Source: Planctomycetota bacterium (GTDB taxonomy: Bacteria > Planctomycetota > UBA1135 > JADKAF01). Taken from it: DNA of 64,000 bases. Shown here piece after piece: positions 1-8,788 of the stretch. Position 1 is the first letter of the stretch; each line of letters starts with the position of its first letter. The translations under genes were made by a program, and so were the position numbers. The stretch lies in the NCBI GenBank assembly GCA_016719295.1, contig JADKAF010000001.1, positions 1 through 64,000 on the forward strand, read 5' to 3'. Under the pieces are notes generated by a model. That model saw only the letters and a list, made by a program, of their open reading frames with translations, did no database searches and had not been told where the DNA came from.

Positions 1-1811
1 GCCTGGCGCGCGACGACGGCTTCCGCGATCGCCTGGCGCTCTCGACCGCCGAGCGCATCCTGCGAGGCCTCCTCCCTGCGGGCGGCAGCCTATCGGCGAG
101 GGCTTTGGGCGCGGCGGTCGAGGGGCTGCGCGGCGCGGCCGAGCCGCCGATCGAGATCGGACGCCGCGGCGGCGTGCTCACGCTGCCGATCCCGCGCGAG
201 CCCGATTCGTTCAACTACGTGTCGGCGCGAACGCTGGTCTCTTTCGCGATCGGCATGCAGATCTTCGAGCCGCTGATCTGGCGGAACCTCTGGACGCTCG
301 GGCCGGAGCCGCGGCTCGCGAGCTCGTGGGAGGTCTCGCCCGACGGGCACGTGTGGACGGTGCACCTGCGCCGCGACGCGCGCTGGTCGGACGGCGAGGC
401 CTTCGATGCCGACGACGTGCTCTTCACCGTCGAGGCGATCTCCCACCCGGCGGTGTTCTCGTACTCGAAGAAGGATTTCGAGTACGCGATGCCCGACGGC
501 AGCGTGCAGCCGCTGCGCGTCGAGAAGGTCGATGCGCATACGGTGCGCTTCGTGCAGCCGCTGCCGTACGCCGCGTTCTGGGAGAAGCTGCGCCATCCGA
601 TCCTGCCGGAGCACGCGCTGCGCGCGGCGCTCGAGCGCGGCGAGTTCTCGTCGACCTGGGGACCGGCGACGCCGCCCGAGCAGATCGTCGGCACCGGGCC
701 CTTCGTGCCCGCGCGCGTGCGTCCCGGCGAAGAGGTCGTGCTGCGCCGCAATCCTCATCACTGGCGCCGCGATGCGCGGGGAACGGCGCTGCCGTACCTC
801 GACGAGGTGCGCTTCCGCGTCGTCGAGGACGAAGGGGCGGCGCGCCTGCGCTTCCTCGCGCGCGAGCTCGACCTGCTGCCGCGCGAGTATCTCGAAGGCG
901 AGCACTACGCGGAGATCGCGGCCGAGGCGGAGGGGCGCGGGTTTCGTCTCGTGGACGAGGGACAAGACGTCGCCTACCTCTACCTCGTGCTCAATCAGAA
1001 CACGGGTAGCGCCGGCAAGCCCGCTCCCGTGGCCGAGCCGCTCGGCACCTGGATGCGGACGAAGGAGTTCCGCCAGGCCATCGCGCATGCGATCGACCGC
1101 GAGGCGCTGGTGCGCGACTGCCTGGACGGGCTCGGGCACGTGGTGTGGTCGGTCATGAACCGCGCGTGCGGCAAGTACCACACGCCGGAGCTGCGCCGCT
1201 ACGAGCACGATCGCGCGAAGGCGCGCGCGCTGCTCGACGGGCTCGGCCTCGTCGATCGCGACGGGGACGGCGTGCGCGAGGATGCGCAAGGTCATCGCGC
1301 GCAGCTCACGATCACGTGGTATCGGCGCAGCTCCTCCTACGAGTGCTTCCTCGAGCGCCTGCGTCAGCAGCTCGCAGAGGTGGGGCTCCGCGTGTACGAG
1401 AACCGCGTCGGCGATCGATCGTACGACGAGAAGCTCTTCTCGACCTTCGAGTGGGAGGCGCTCTTCGGTCGCGAGACCGGCGGCTTCTTCGAGCCGATGG
1501 GCTCGCATCCGATGTGGTCCTCGAGCGGCGGCTTCCACATCTGGTTCCCGTTGCAGGCGCAGCCCGCGACGCCCTGGGAAGCGCGCATCGATGCGCTCCT
1601 CGCGCAGGCCTCGCTCGAGCGCGACGAGGGGCGGCGTTTGGCGTGCATGCACGAGATGCAGCGCATCGTCGCGGAGGAGGCGCCGATCCTGCCGCTCGTC
1701 GTGGAGCACGCGTGGTCCGCGCTCCGCAACGACGTGCACAACTTCCGACCCGGGGTGATCGAGCCGAACTCGGTCTGGAACCTGTACGAGATCTTCCGCG
1801 CCGCGGAGTGA
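1..1811 (+). CDS. ABC transporter substrate-binding protein, family 5 (peptide/nickel type), 5' partial
   Basis: The reading frame is open from the first complete codon at base 3, so the start and any signal peptide lie outside the window; about 602 residues are visible. The opening GGVLTLPIPREPDSFNYVSA, the following FEPLIW and the later SSWEVSPDGHVWTVHLR are typical of the OppA/DppA family, periplasmic or lipid-anchored proteins that capture oligopeptides for an ABC importer. It is followed after 9 bases by the two permease genes, which fits a SBP-permease-permease order. The transport ATPases are not in the window and may lie upstream. The substrate cannot be inferred. Confidence 0.9.
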   Translation, partial: LARDDGFRDRLALSTAERILRGLLPAGGSLSARALGAAVEGLRGAAEPPIEIGRRGGVLTLPIPREPDSFNYVSARTLVSFAIGMQIFEPLIWRNLWTLGPEPRLASSWEVSPDGHVWTVHLRRDARWSDGEAFDADDVLFTVEAISHPAVFSYSKKDFEYAMPDGSVQPLRVEKVDAHTVRFVQPLPYAAFWEKLRHPILPEHALRAALERGEFSSTWGPATPPEQIVGTGPFVPARVRPGEEVVLRRNPHHWRRDARGTALPYLDEVRFRVVEDEGAARLRFLARELDLLPREYLEGEHYAEIAAEAEGRGFRLVDEGQDVAYLYLVLNQNTGSAGKPAPVAEPLGTWMRTKEFRQAIAHAIDREALVRDCLDGLGHVVWSVMNRACGKYHTPELRRYEHDRAKARALLDGLGLVDRDGDGVREDAQGHRAQLTITWYRRSSSYECFLERLRQQLAEVGLRVYENRVGDRSYDEKLFSTFEWEALFGRETGGFFEPMGSHPMWSSSGGFHIWFPLQAQPATPWEARIDALLAQASLERDEGRRLACMHEMQRIVAEEAPILPLVVEHAWSALRNDVHNFRPGVIEPNSVWNLYEIFRAAE

Positions 1812-1820
1812 GCCTGGCCC

Positions 1821-3404
1821 ATGATCCGGCTCGTGCTCCACCGCCTCTGCTTCTCGATCCCGACGCTGCTCGTGTGCACGGCGCTCGTCTTCGCGATGGG
1901 CGCGCTCACGGGGCGGAGCTACTACGAGAAGAAGAAGGCCGATCCCAACGTCGACCTCGCGCAGATCCGCGCCGAGGAGAAGGCCGAGGGGCTCGACCAG
2001 GCGCTCTGGATGCAGTACCTCCGCTGGCTCGGGCGCCTCGCGTTCGATGTGCATTGGGGCCGCGTCGAGCTGCGGGTGCAGGACTTCGAGGAGCCGCTGT
2101 GGCTCTCGCTCGGGCTCGCGGCCGGGCCCGGGGCGCAGCTGGCGCAGACGAGCAGCGACGCGGCAGCAGGGCGTTTCTCGCTGACCCTGCGCTACCGCGC
2201 GGAGGGCCGCGGCAGCGGTGAGGAGATCGCGCTGCGCTGCGACGAGCTCGCCGCGTTCCTGCGCGCGAGCTGGGACGGCGTCGATGCGCGCTCGATGCGC
2301 AGCTCCGAGCGCTTCGAGCGCGATCCGGCATCGCGCGATCCGCTCGAGGTCGAGCGCTACGGCGTGCTGCGTTTGTCGCTGCGACGCGGGCTCCTCGCCC
2401 CGCTCGCGGCGGAGAGCGCCACGCTCCGGCTCCGCGGCCCGGCGGACGAGCTGCGCTTCGAGCGCTCGGTCGAGCTCGACGCTTCAGGCGCTTGGGTCGA
2501 TCTCGACCTTCCGCTCGAGCTCGCGGCCGCGGCGCGCCGCCTCGAGCTCACGGCAGCCGGAGAGCTCTGCCTCGATGCGCTGCGAGTGGAAGAGCGCTCA
2601 CGCCGCTTCGCCTGGGGCGCGCCGAATCTCGGCCGCAGCGCCAAGCTCGATCGCGAGGTCGGCGAGGTGCTCGCGCCGTACGTCGGCAACACGCTGCTGC
2701 TCGGCGCGCTCGCCCTGATCGTCACGTGGGCTGTCGCGCTGCCGCTCGGCGTGTGGTGTGGCGTGCATCGCCACGGCGCGCTGGACCGCGTGTTCTCGGC
2801 GCTGGCTTTCCTCGGCCTCTCCTTGCCGAGCTTCTTCGTCGCGCTGCTCGCGCTCTGGCTCGGAGGCGTCGTCGCGAACGACTTCGCACGCGAGTGGTGG
2901 GGCATCCACCTCTTCCCGACGGGTGGCGCGTCGAGCGGCGTGGAGACGAGCTTGCTCCCGAGCATCCTCGATCGCCTGCACCACCTCGTGCTGCCGGTCG
3001 CGGTCGTCTCCGTGGGCTCGATCGCGAGCTTGCAGCGCATCACGCGCGGCCACCTGATCGAGGTGCTGCGCGCGAACTACATCCGCACGGCGCGCGCGCA
3101 GGGTCTGCCCGAGCGACGCGTGATCTACCGCCACGCGCTGCGGAACGCCTTGAACCCGCTGATCACGCTCTTCGGCTTCCAGCTCTCGGCCCTGCTCTCG
3201 GGCGCTGCGCTGGTCGAGGTGATCTTCTCGTATCCCGGGCTGGGGAAGCTCGTCCTCGAGGCGATCCGCGATCAGGACCGCAACGTGGTGATGGCGGCGA
3301 TCCTGCTCAGCGGAGTGCTCCTCATCGTCGGCAACCTCGTCGCGGATCTCCTGCTCTCCTGGATCGACCCACGCGTGCGCCTCGGAGCTCGCGACGATGT
3401 CTGA
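1821..3404 (+). CDS. ABC transporter permease, DppB/OppB family, with large periplasmic insert
   Basis: 527 residues, against about 310-340 for normal DppB/OppB. TM1 (residues 8-28) is followed by the usual loop, but an extra stretch of about 180 residues (roughly 82-264) interrupts the place where the family has its GDFGxS-like motif; VHWGRV lies before it and APNLGRSAKL after it. The rest is standard: TPYVGNTLLLG-like entry to the BPD transmembrane domain and an EAA-type loop (VLRANYIRTARAQGLPERRV). The insert alternates hydrophobic and polar residues and looks beta-rich. The gene starts with ATG 9 bases after the binding-protein gene and overlaps the next permease by 8 bases, so the three are probably one operon. 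Confidence 0.93.
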   Translation: MIRLVLHRLCFSIPTLLVCTALVFAMGALTGRSYYEKKKADPNVDLAQIRAEEKAEGLDQALWMQYLRWLGRLAFDVHWGRVELRVQDFEEPLWLSLGLAAGPGAQLAQTSSDAAAGRFSLTLRYRAEGRGSGEEIALRCDELAAFLRASWDGVDARSMRSSERFERDPASRDPLEVERYGVLRLSLRRGLLAPLAAESATLRLRGPADELRFERSVELDASGAWVDLDLPLELAAAARRLELTAAGELCLDALRVEERSRRFAWGAPNLGRSAKLDREVGEVLAPYVGNTLLLGALALIVTWAVALPLGVWCGVHRHGALDRVFSALAFLGLSLPSFFVALLALWLGGVVANDFAREWWGIHLFPTGGASSGVETSLLPSILDRLHHLVLPVAVVSVGSIASLQRITRGHLIEVLRANYIRTARAQGLPERRVIYRHALRNALNPLITLFGFQLSALLSGAALVEVIFSYPGLGKLVLEAIRDQDRNVVMAAILLSGVLLIVGNLVADLLLSWIDPRVRLGARDDV

Positions 3405-4539
3405 GGGGAACGCTCTCGCCGCGCCTCCGCGAGGCCCCTGGAGCCGCGCGCTGCAGCGCTTCGCGCGGCACGCTCCGGCGCGCTGCGCCGCGTGGGTCTT
3501 GCTCGCCCTCGGCGCGGTGGCGCTGCTGGCGGAGTTCTTCGCGCCGTACGGCCTCGAGGACGCGCGCCCCGGCGAGCGGCACATGCCGCCGAACTGGGGC
3601 TTCGTCGACGCGCGCGGCGCGGCGCACCTCGTCCCGTTCGCCGCCGAGCTCGAGCTCGGCTACGACGAGCACCATCGGCGCGCGTGGCGCGCGGTCCCGG
3701 GCGGCGAGGTCGCGGTCCGCTTCCTCGTGCGCGGCGCGCCGTATCGCCTGCTCGGGATCTTGCCGTGCGATGTGCATCTCTTCGGCGTCGCCGACGCGCG
3801 CTCCGACGCTCCGCGCCTGCTCGTGCTCGGCGCGACCGCCGATGGACGAGACCTCTTCTCTTGCCTGCTCTTCGGCGCGCGGGTCTCGCTCGCGGTCGGG
3901 CTGCTCGGCGTGGCGATCTCGTTCTCGATCGGGCTCGCGGTCGGTGGCTTCAGCGGCTTTCTCGGCGGACGCGTCGACGCATGCGTGCAGCGCGTGCTCG
4001 AAGCGCTGATGCTCTTGCCGGGCTTCTACGTGATCCTCGGACTCGACTACGCGCTCGGCGATCGCGCGCGCACGGCCGCGGACGGGCCGCCGGATGCGCT
4101 GCGGACCTTCTTGCTCGTCGTCGTGGTGATCGCGGCGATCCAGTGGGCCTCGCTCGCGCGCGTCGTGCGCGGGCAGGTGCTCTCGCTGCGCGAGCGCGAC
4201 TTCGTCCTCGCCGCTCGCGCGCTCGGGCTGCCGTCGTGGCGCATCGTGCTGCGGCACGTGCTGCCGCATACCTGCTCCTACGCGATCGTCGCCGCGAGCC
4301 TCGCCTTGCCGGGGTTCATCCTGATGGAGTCGGCGCTGTCGATGCTCGGTCTCGGCATCCGCGCCCCGCAGGTGTCGTGGGGCAATCTGCTCGCCTCGGC
4401 GACCGAGCTCAGCGCGCTCCGTCAGCGCCCTTGGAGCCTGGCGCCCGGCTTCGCGATCGCGCTCGCGGTGAGCGCGTTCCACCTGGTCGGCGACGGGCTG
4501 CGCGATGCGCTCGATCCGGAGGCGGAATCGACGCGCTGA
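3397..4539 (+). CDS. ABC transporter permease, DppC/OppC family
   Basis: 380 residues with an N-terminal cytoplasmic tail, TM1 at about 28-45, a periplasmic segment of about 85 residues (50-135, including RGAPYRLLGILPCDVHLFGV), then the BPD transmembrane domain. The family landmark before TM2, normally GTDxxGRDxLSRLLYGxRxSL, is seen as GATADGRDLFSCLLFGARVSL. The EAA loop is RERDFVLAARALGLPSWRIV. It should pair with the upstream DppB-like permease to form the membrane channel of a peptide-type importer. Start ATG overlaps the end of the previous gene by 8 bases, implying translational coupling. No transport ATPase follows. Confidence 0.93.
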   Translation: MSEGNALAAPPRGPWSRALQRFARHAPARCAAWVLLALGAVALLAEFFAPYGLEDARPGERHMPPNWGFVDARGAAHLVPFAAELELGYDEHHRRAWRAVPGGEVAVRFLVRGAPYRLLGILPCDVHLFGVADARSDAPRLLVLGATADGRDLFSCLLFGARVSLAVGLLGVAISFSIGLAVGGFSGFLGGRVDACVQRVLEALMLLPGFYVILGLDYALGDRARTAADGPPDALRTFLLVVVVIAAIQWASLARVVRGQVLSLRERDFVLAARALGLPSWRIVLRHVLPHTCSYAIVAASLALPGFILMESALSMLGLGIRAPQVSWGNLLASATELSALRQRPWSLAPGFAIALAVSAFHLVGDGLRDALDPEAESTR

Positions 4540-4600
4540 GAAAAAAAACTGACGCGGAGGAGCGCTCGGCAGGGCTTGCCCGTAGGTCTGCGCGGGATGC

Positions 4601-4915
4601 TCACGCATCCCTGGGAGGCACGTGGTCCTGGCCGGGGCGTTCCCGGTTCGGGGCCACGTTTCTTTTGACGCGCGCTTCGAGCGGCTCGCCGGCATCGGCA
4701 GGGGTGCGCTCCGCAGCGGAGTGCACCGCGGGAATCAGGGCGTCCGCGGCGTTCGGCGCATCGAGCGGATGCACGACGCGGTCCCCGGCGTTGGCGACCG
4801 TGCTCTCGGGCCAGAGCAAGGGACGCAGCAGGGCGCTGAGGGAGATCGTCGCAGCGATCGCGACGAGCACGCGAGAGGCAGTGCTCCGCGGGCTCGCGCT
4901 GGGAGAGGGGCGCAT
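4601..4915 (-). CDS. Small putative membrane-anchored protein
   Basis: A 104-residue frame in the gap after the transporter operon. Residues 14-31 (RVLVAIAATISLSALLRP) would form one N-terminal membrane anchor, followed by a polar Ala/Glu/Asp-rich tail that would face the periplasm. The G/C bias of third codon positions matches neighbouring genes and no longer convincing frame covers this stretch, which is why it is listed. No family is recognised. It is convergent with the transporter operon and on the same strand as kbl, which lies 164 bases upstream of its start. Start and reality are uncertain; it could be noncoding. Confidence 0.4.
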   Translation of the reverse strand: MRPSPSASPRSTASRVLVAIAATISLSALLRPLLWPESTVANAGDRVVHPLDAPNAADALIPAVHSAAERTPADAGEPLEARVKRNVAPNRERPGQDHVPPRDA

Positions 4916-5079
4916 GGGGGGGACGCACGTCGCTCGTGGGGCGAGCACGGCGCTCGGGGATCGAGATCCGGCGCTCGCGGGGGATCGCGAGCTCTTCAAG
5001 GCAGAAGTGGTAGCCGGTGCGAGGGCGTGGCCCAAGCGAATCTCGAGCTGGCCGACGGCTCGCGTCGAAATGCCGCGGC

Positions 5080-6318
5080 TCAGCGCGCGAGCACGCCGAG
5101 CTGACGCCCGACCTTCGTGAACGCGCGGATCGCGTGCTCGAGCTCTTGCTGCGTGTGAGCCGCCGAGATCTGGCAGCGCAGACGCGCCTCGCCCTGCGGC
5201 ACGACCGGATACCAGAGCCCTTTCACGTACACGTTCTCCTCGAGGAGCGCCTTCGCGAAGTCCTGCGCGACGGCTGCCTCACCGAGCATCACCGGCACGA
5301 TCGGATGCGAGCCCTCGAGGGTCGTGAAACCCGCCGCCTCGATGCCATGGCGGAAGAACGCGGTGTTCTTGCGCGAGCACTCGACGATGCCGGGGTCCTT
5401 CTCGATCAGGTCGATCGCGGCGATCGTCGCGCCGACGATCGCGGGCGGCAGCGAGTTCGAGAAGGTGTACGGACGACCCTTCTGGCGCAGGAAGTCGACC
5501 AAGTTCTTCTTGCCGGCGATGTAGCCGCCGGCGGCGCCGCCGAGCGCCTTGCCCAGCGTGCCGGTCAAGATGTCGATCTGGCCGTGCAGGCCGAAGAGCT
5601 CGGGAGTGCCGCGGCCCGTCGGGCCCACGGGGCCGGTCGCGTGCGAGTCATCGACCATGACCAGCGCGCCGTGGCGACGCGCGATCGCGTACAGGCGATC
5701 GAGCGGCACGATGTCGCCTTCCATCGAGAAGACGCCGTCGGTGACGACGATGCGGAAGCGGTAACCTGCGCCGTCGTCGGCGGCGAGCAGCTCCTCGAGA
5801 TGCTGCAGATCCAGGTGACGGTAGGCGCGCAGGTCGCAGCCCTTGTGGATCTGCCGGCAGAGGCGGATGCCGTCGATGATCGACGCGTGGTTCAGCCGGT
5901 CGGAGTAGATCGCATCCTTGTAGCTGCCCGCGGAGGCGCCGAAGTCGTTCGCGAGCAGCGCGTTGAACACTCCCTCGTTCGCCGCCCAGCACGAGGAGAA
6001 GAGGATCGCGTCCTCGGCGCCGAGGAAGCCCGCCAAGCGCCGCTCGAGCTCGAGGTGCAGATCCTGCGTGCCGCAGAGGAAGCGCACGGAGGCGAGCCCG
6101 TAGCCGAAGCGCTTCGTGGCCTCGATCGACGCCTCGACCAGCTTCGGGTGGTTGGCGAGCCCGAGGTAGTTGTTCGCCGCGAGCATCACCATGTCGCGGC
6201 CGAGGACACGCGCGTGGCCGCCGGTCGGACCGCTGAGCGGCGTCTCGTACTTGAAGGTCTTCTGCTGGTGCGCGAGGGCCAGCTCGCGGTCGATCGAGGA
6301 GAAGAGGTCGGCGGACAT
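5080..6318 (-). CDS. kbl: Glycine C-acetyltransferase (2-amino-3-ketobutyrate CoA ligase)
   Basis: 412 residues, close to the roughly 400 of the family. This PLP enzyme (alpha-oxoamine synthase group, cytoplasmic) cleaves 2-amino-3-ketobutyrate with CoA into glycine and acetyl-CoA. The PLP lysine is K257 in TGTLGKALGGAAGG; the cofactor-binding D223/D224 and H226 lie in VMVDDSHATG; the substrate motif SYKDAIYSDRLNHASIIDG is present. The start ATG is preceded by tdh, 37 bases away on the same strand, giving the classic two-step threonine degradation pair. KBL-specific sequences (NNYLGLANHP, GTQDLHLELE) favour it over the related BioF and HemA enzymes. Confidence 0.96.
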   Translation of the reverse strand: MSADLFSSIDRELALAHQQKTFKYETPLSGPTGGHARVLGRDMVMLAANNYLGLANHPKLVEASIEATKRFGYGLASVRFLCGTQDLHLELERRLAGFLGAEDAILFSSCWAANEGVFNALLANDFGASAGSYKDAIYSDRLNHASIIDGIRLCRQIHKGCDLRAYRHLDLQHLEELLAADDGAGYRFRIVVTDGVFSMEGDIVPLDRLYAIARRHGALVMVDDSHATGPVGPTGRGTPELFGLHGQIDILTGTLGKALGGAAGGYIAGKKNLVDFLRQKGRPYTFSNSLPPAIVGATIAAIDLIEKDPGIVECSRKNTAFFRHGIEAAGFTTLEGSHPIVPVMLGEAAVAQDFAKALLEENVYVKGLWYPVVPQGEARLRCQISAAHTQQELEHAIRAFTKVGRQLGVLAR

Positions 6319-6355
6319 CGAGCGGGAGCTCCGGCAGCGGTGGGGAGTGGGAGGA

Positions 6356-7588
6356 TCAGCCGGAAAGGCCGTTCGGGTACATCACGACCTTCAAGCCCGC
6401 GCCGCGATTGATCGCGTCGAAGCCTTGGCCGTGCTGCTCGAGGGAGAGGTCGGGGTGCGTGACGATGCGCTGGAGCTTCTCGCGCAGGCCCGAGCGCTGC
6501 GACGCGATCAGGTCGAGCATGAAGTACCAGGTCGAGTACATGCGCCGGCCGATGACACCCCGCAGCGTGATGCCCTTGAAGATCACTCTACGCGAGAAGT
6601 CGAGCTTCATCTCGCCGTTGGGCAGGCCGAGCAGCGCCATCTCTCCGCCCATGCGCAGGATGTCGAAGGCGTCTTCGTAGGCGCGGTAGGACCCCGACAT
6701 CTCGATCACCGCGTCGACGCCGCCGTGGGGCTGCGCGTGGGCGATCTTCTTGAACTCGGCATGCTGCGCCGGGTCGGCCACATCGAAGACGTGATCGGCG
6801 CCGAGCTCCTGGGCGAGCTTCAAGCGCTGCTGCACGAGCTCCGAGCCGAAGCCCGCCTTCGGGTTCGCGGCGTCGGTCACCAGGATCGTGCTCGCGCCGA
6901 TGGTGCGGAGGAACGCGACCGCGGCGAGCCCGATCGGTCCGGCGCCCAGCACGGCCACCGAGTGCGCCGTCGCGGTGATCGACTGCACCGTGTGCGCGGC
7001 GTTGCCGATCGCGTCGAGGAACGCGGCGATCTGCGGCGGGACCTTCGAGGTGTCGCGGTCGCGGCCGAGGAGGATCACGTTGCTCTCGGGCAGCACGACG
7101 TACTGCGCGAAGCAGCCGTCGTCGTGCAGGCCCTTGATGCGCGTCTCGGTGCAGACGTGCGAGTTGCCGGTGCGGCATGCGTAGCAGCGCCCGCAGACCA
7201 GGTGCATCTCCGCCGTCACGTAGTCGCCCGGCCGCAGCGAGCTCACCCCGGTCCCGACCGACTCGACCGTGCCGCAGAACTCGTGACCGATCACGACCGG
7301 CGTGTACGCGCCGGTCTTCGGCTTCATCGCCGCGATGGTGCCGTGCTCCGAGTTGAAGATGTGCTTGTCGGTGCCGCAGATCGCGGTCGCCCAGACCTTG
7401 ATGCGCACATCGGTCTCGGACCGGAGGCTCGGCACGGGGCGGCTGGTCAGCAGCACGCCCGGCTCTTCGAGGCGCTCCTTCACGAGGCAGGTCATGTTTC
7501 CCGGGACGGACAAGCCTCCCGGGGCAGACACGGCGCCGGCTTTCTGCATGGGCTGGATCTCGGCGGTCGGGGCAGAGGTTCGGGACAT
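6356..7588 (-). CDS. tdh: L-threonine 3-dehydrogenase, zinc MDR family
   Basis: Oxidises L-threonine with NAD to 2-amino-3-ketobutyrate, the substrate of the adjacent kbl product. Catalytic zinc ligands C71 and H102/E103 (ICGTDKHI, GHEFCG), a structural-zinc loop with C132, C135, C138 and C146 (CGRCYACRTGNSHVC) and the Rossmann motif GAGPIGLAA are all present. With the start given it has 410 residues, against about 342 in the family; the first 30 residues do not look like the enzyme, so the ATG at codon 32 (MTCLVKERL) is a plausible true start. A TAGGCT -10-like element sits at 7625-7630 on this strand. The pathway supplies glycine and acetyl-CoA. Confidence 0.93.
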   Translation of the reverse strand: MSRTSAPTAEIQPMQKAGAVSAPGGLSVPGNMTCLVKERLEEPGVLLTSRPVPSLRSETDVRIKVWATAICGTDKHIFNSEHGTIAAMKPKTGAYTPVVIGHEFCGTVESVGTGVSSLRPGDYVTAEMHLVCGRCYACRTGNSHVCTETRIKGLHDDGCFAQYVVLPESNVILLGRDRDTSKVPPQIAAFLDAIGNAAHTVQSITATAHSVAVLGAGPIGLAAVAFLRTIGASTILVTDAANPKAGFGSELVQQRLKLAQELGADHVFDVADPAQHAEFKKIAHAQPHGGVDAVIEMSGSYRAYEDAFDILRMGGEMALLGLPNGEMKLDFSRRVIFKGITLRGVIGRRMYSTWYFMLDLIASQRSGLREKLQRIVTHPDLSLEQHGQGFDAINRGAGLKVVMYPNGLSG

Positions 7589-7812
7589 GGACGGAGGAGG
7601 GCGTGGGCGGAGAAAGGGCGGAGCAGCCTAGCCAAAGGGGGGGCTCTCCGCCAGCGGGCCGCGCCGTCCGCTCGGCGCCTTCGCGTCCATCCTCCTCGGT
7701 CCGTCCGGCCGGCGTTCAAGCCCCTGCCCGAACCTGCCGAAGCAGGTGGGGCTCGACCGCGGCGTGGCGTACGCTACGCGCACGCGCGAAACGAGTCGCG
7801 CGGAGGAGCAAG

Positions 7813-8757
7813 ATGGCTACGTACCTGGTCACCGGCGGAGCCGGCTTCATCGGATCGCACCTCGTCGACGAGATCGTCCGCCGCGGCGGCAACGTGCGCG
7901 TGCTCGACGACTTCTCGACGGGCCGTGCCGACAACCTGGCGCACCACGGCGAGCGCGTGGAGATCGTCCGCGGCGACATCCGCGACCTCCGCACGGTGAT
8001 GGGCGCGGTCGACGGCGTCGACTACGTGCTGCACCAGGCAGCGATCCCCTCCGTCTCGCGCTCGGTCGAGGATCCGCTGACCTCGAACTCCGCGAACGTC
8101 GATGGGACGCTCAATCTCCTGTGGGCCGCGAAGCACCACAAGGTGAAGCGCTTCGTCTACGCGGCGTCTTCCTCGGCGTACGGCGAGACGCCCGAGCTGC
8201 CCAAGGTCGAGACGATGCGCGAAGGGCCCATCTCGCCCTACGGCGTCACGAAGTTCGTCGGCGAGCTCTACTGCAAGAGCTTCGCGCTCTGCTACGGCCT
8301 GCACACCGTCGCGCTGCGCTACTTCAACGTCTTCGGTCCGCGCCAGGTCTTCGACAGCCCCTACACGGGGGTCATCGCGATCTTCGCCAACCTCCTGCTC
8401 GACGGGAAGCGCCCGAAGATCTTCGGCGACGGCGAGCACACCCGCGACTTCAACTTCATCGCCAACACCGTGCAGGCGAACCTGCGCGCGTGCGAGGCCG
8501 AGGTCCCGCCCGGCAGCATGTACAACATCGCCGGCGGCAAGCGCATCTCGTTGAACGAGCTGGTCGAGATCCTGCGCGAGCTCACCGGCAGCGACCTGGA
8601 GCCCATCTACGCGCCGGAGCGCGCGGGCGACATCAAGCACTCGCTGGCCGACATCACCCGCGCGAAGAACGAGCTCGGCTACAAGCCGAGCGTCGACGTG
8701 CGCGAGGGACTCGCGCGCACCGTCGAGTGGTACAAGGGGCTGCGCGTGCGCGCCTGA
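7813..8757 (+). CDS. NAD-dependent epimerase/dehydratase (UDP-hexose 4-epimerase-like, extended SDR)
   Basis: 314 residues. The NAD-binding TGGAGFIG (G8, G11, G14), the catalytic Ser in AASSSAYGE (S119-S121) and Y143-xxx-K147 in SPYGVTKFVGE mark an active extended SDR. ALRYFNVFGPRQ and GDGEHTRDFNFI are typical of the WbpP/GalE group that epimerises UDP-GlcNAc/UDP-GalNAc or related UDP-sugars for surface polysaccharide. The ATG is chosen because GGAGGA lies 6 bases upstream and the product begins exactly at the Rossmann strand; longer upstream readings add only compositionally odd residues. The gene is divergent from tdh. The exact sugar substrate is not determinable. Confidence 0.92.
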   Translation: MATYLVTGGAGFIGSHLVDEIVRRGGNVRVLDDFSTGRADNLAHHGERVEIVRGDIRDLRTVMGAVDGVDYVLHQAAIPSVSRSVEDPLTSNSANVDGTLNLLWAAKHHKVKRFVYAASSSAYGETPELPKVETMREGPISPYGVTKFVGELYCKSFALCYGLHTVALRYFNVFGPRQVFDSPYTGVIAIFANLLLDGKRPKIFGDGEHTRDFNFIANTVQANLRACEAEVPPGSMYNIAGGKRISLNELVEILRELTGSDLEPIYAPERAGDIKHSLADITRAKNELGYKPSVDVREGLARTVEWYKGLRVRA

Positions 8758-8788
8758 GCGCTGTGCAGCGCGCACGCGCGCTGCGACC

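Noticed and set aside
4619..4670. Terminator hairpin (ACGTGG...CCACGT followed by TTTCTTTT) after the peptide permease genes.
   Set aside because: Arms have mismatches, the loop is long and the region is inside a possible minus-strand gene; evidence too weak to annotate.
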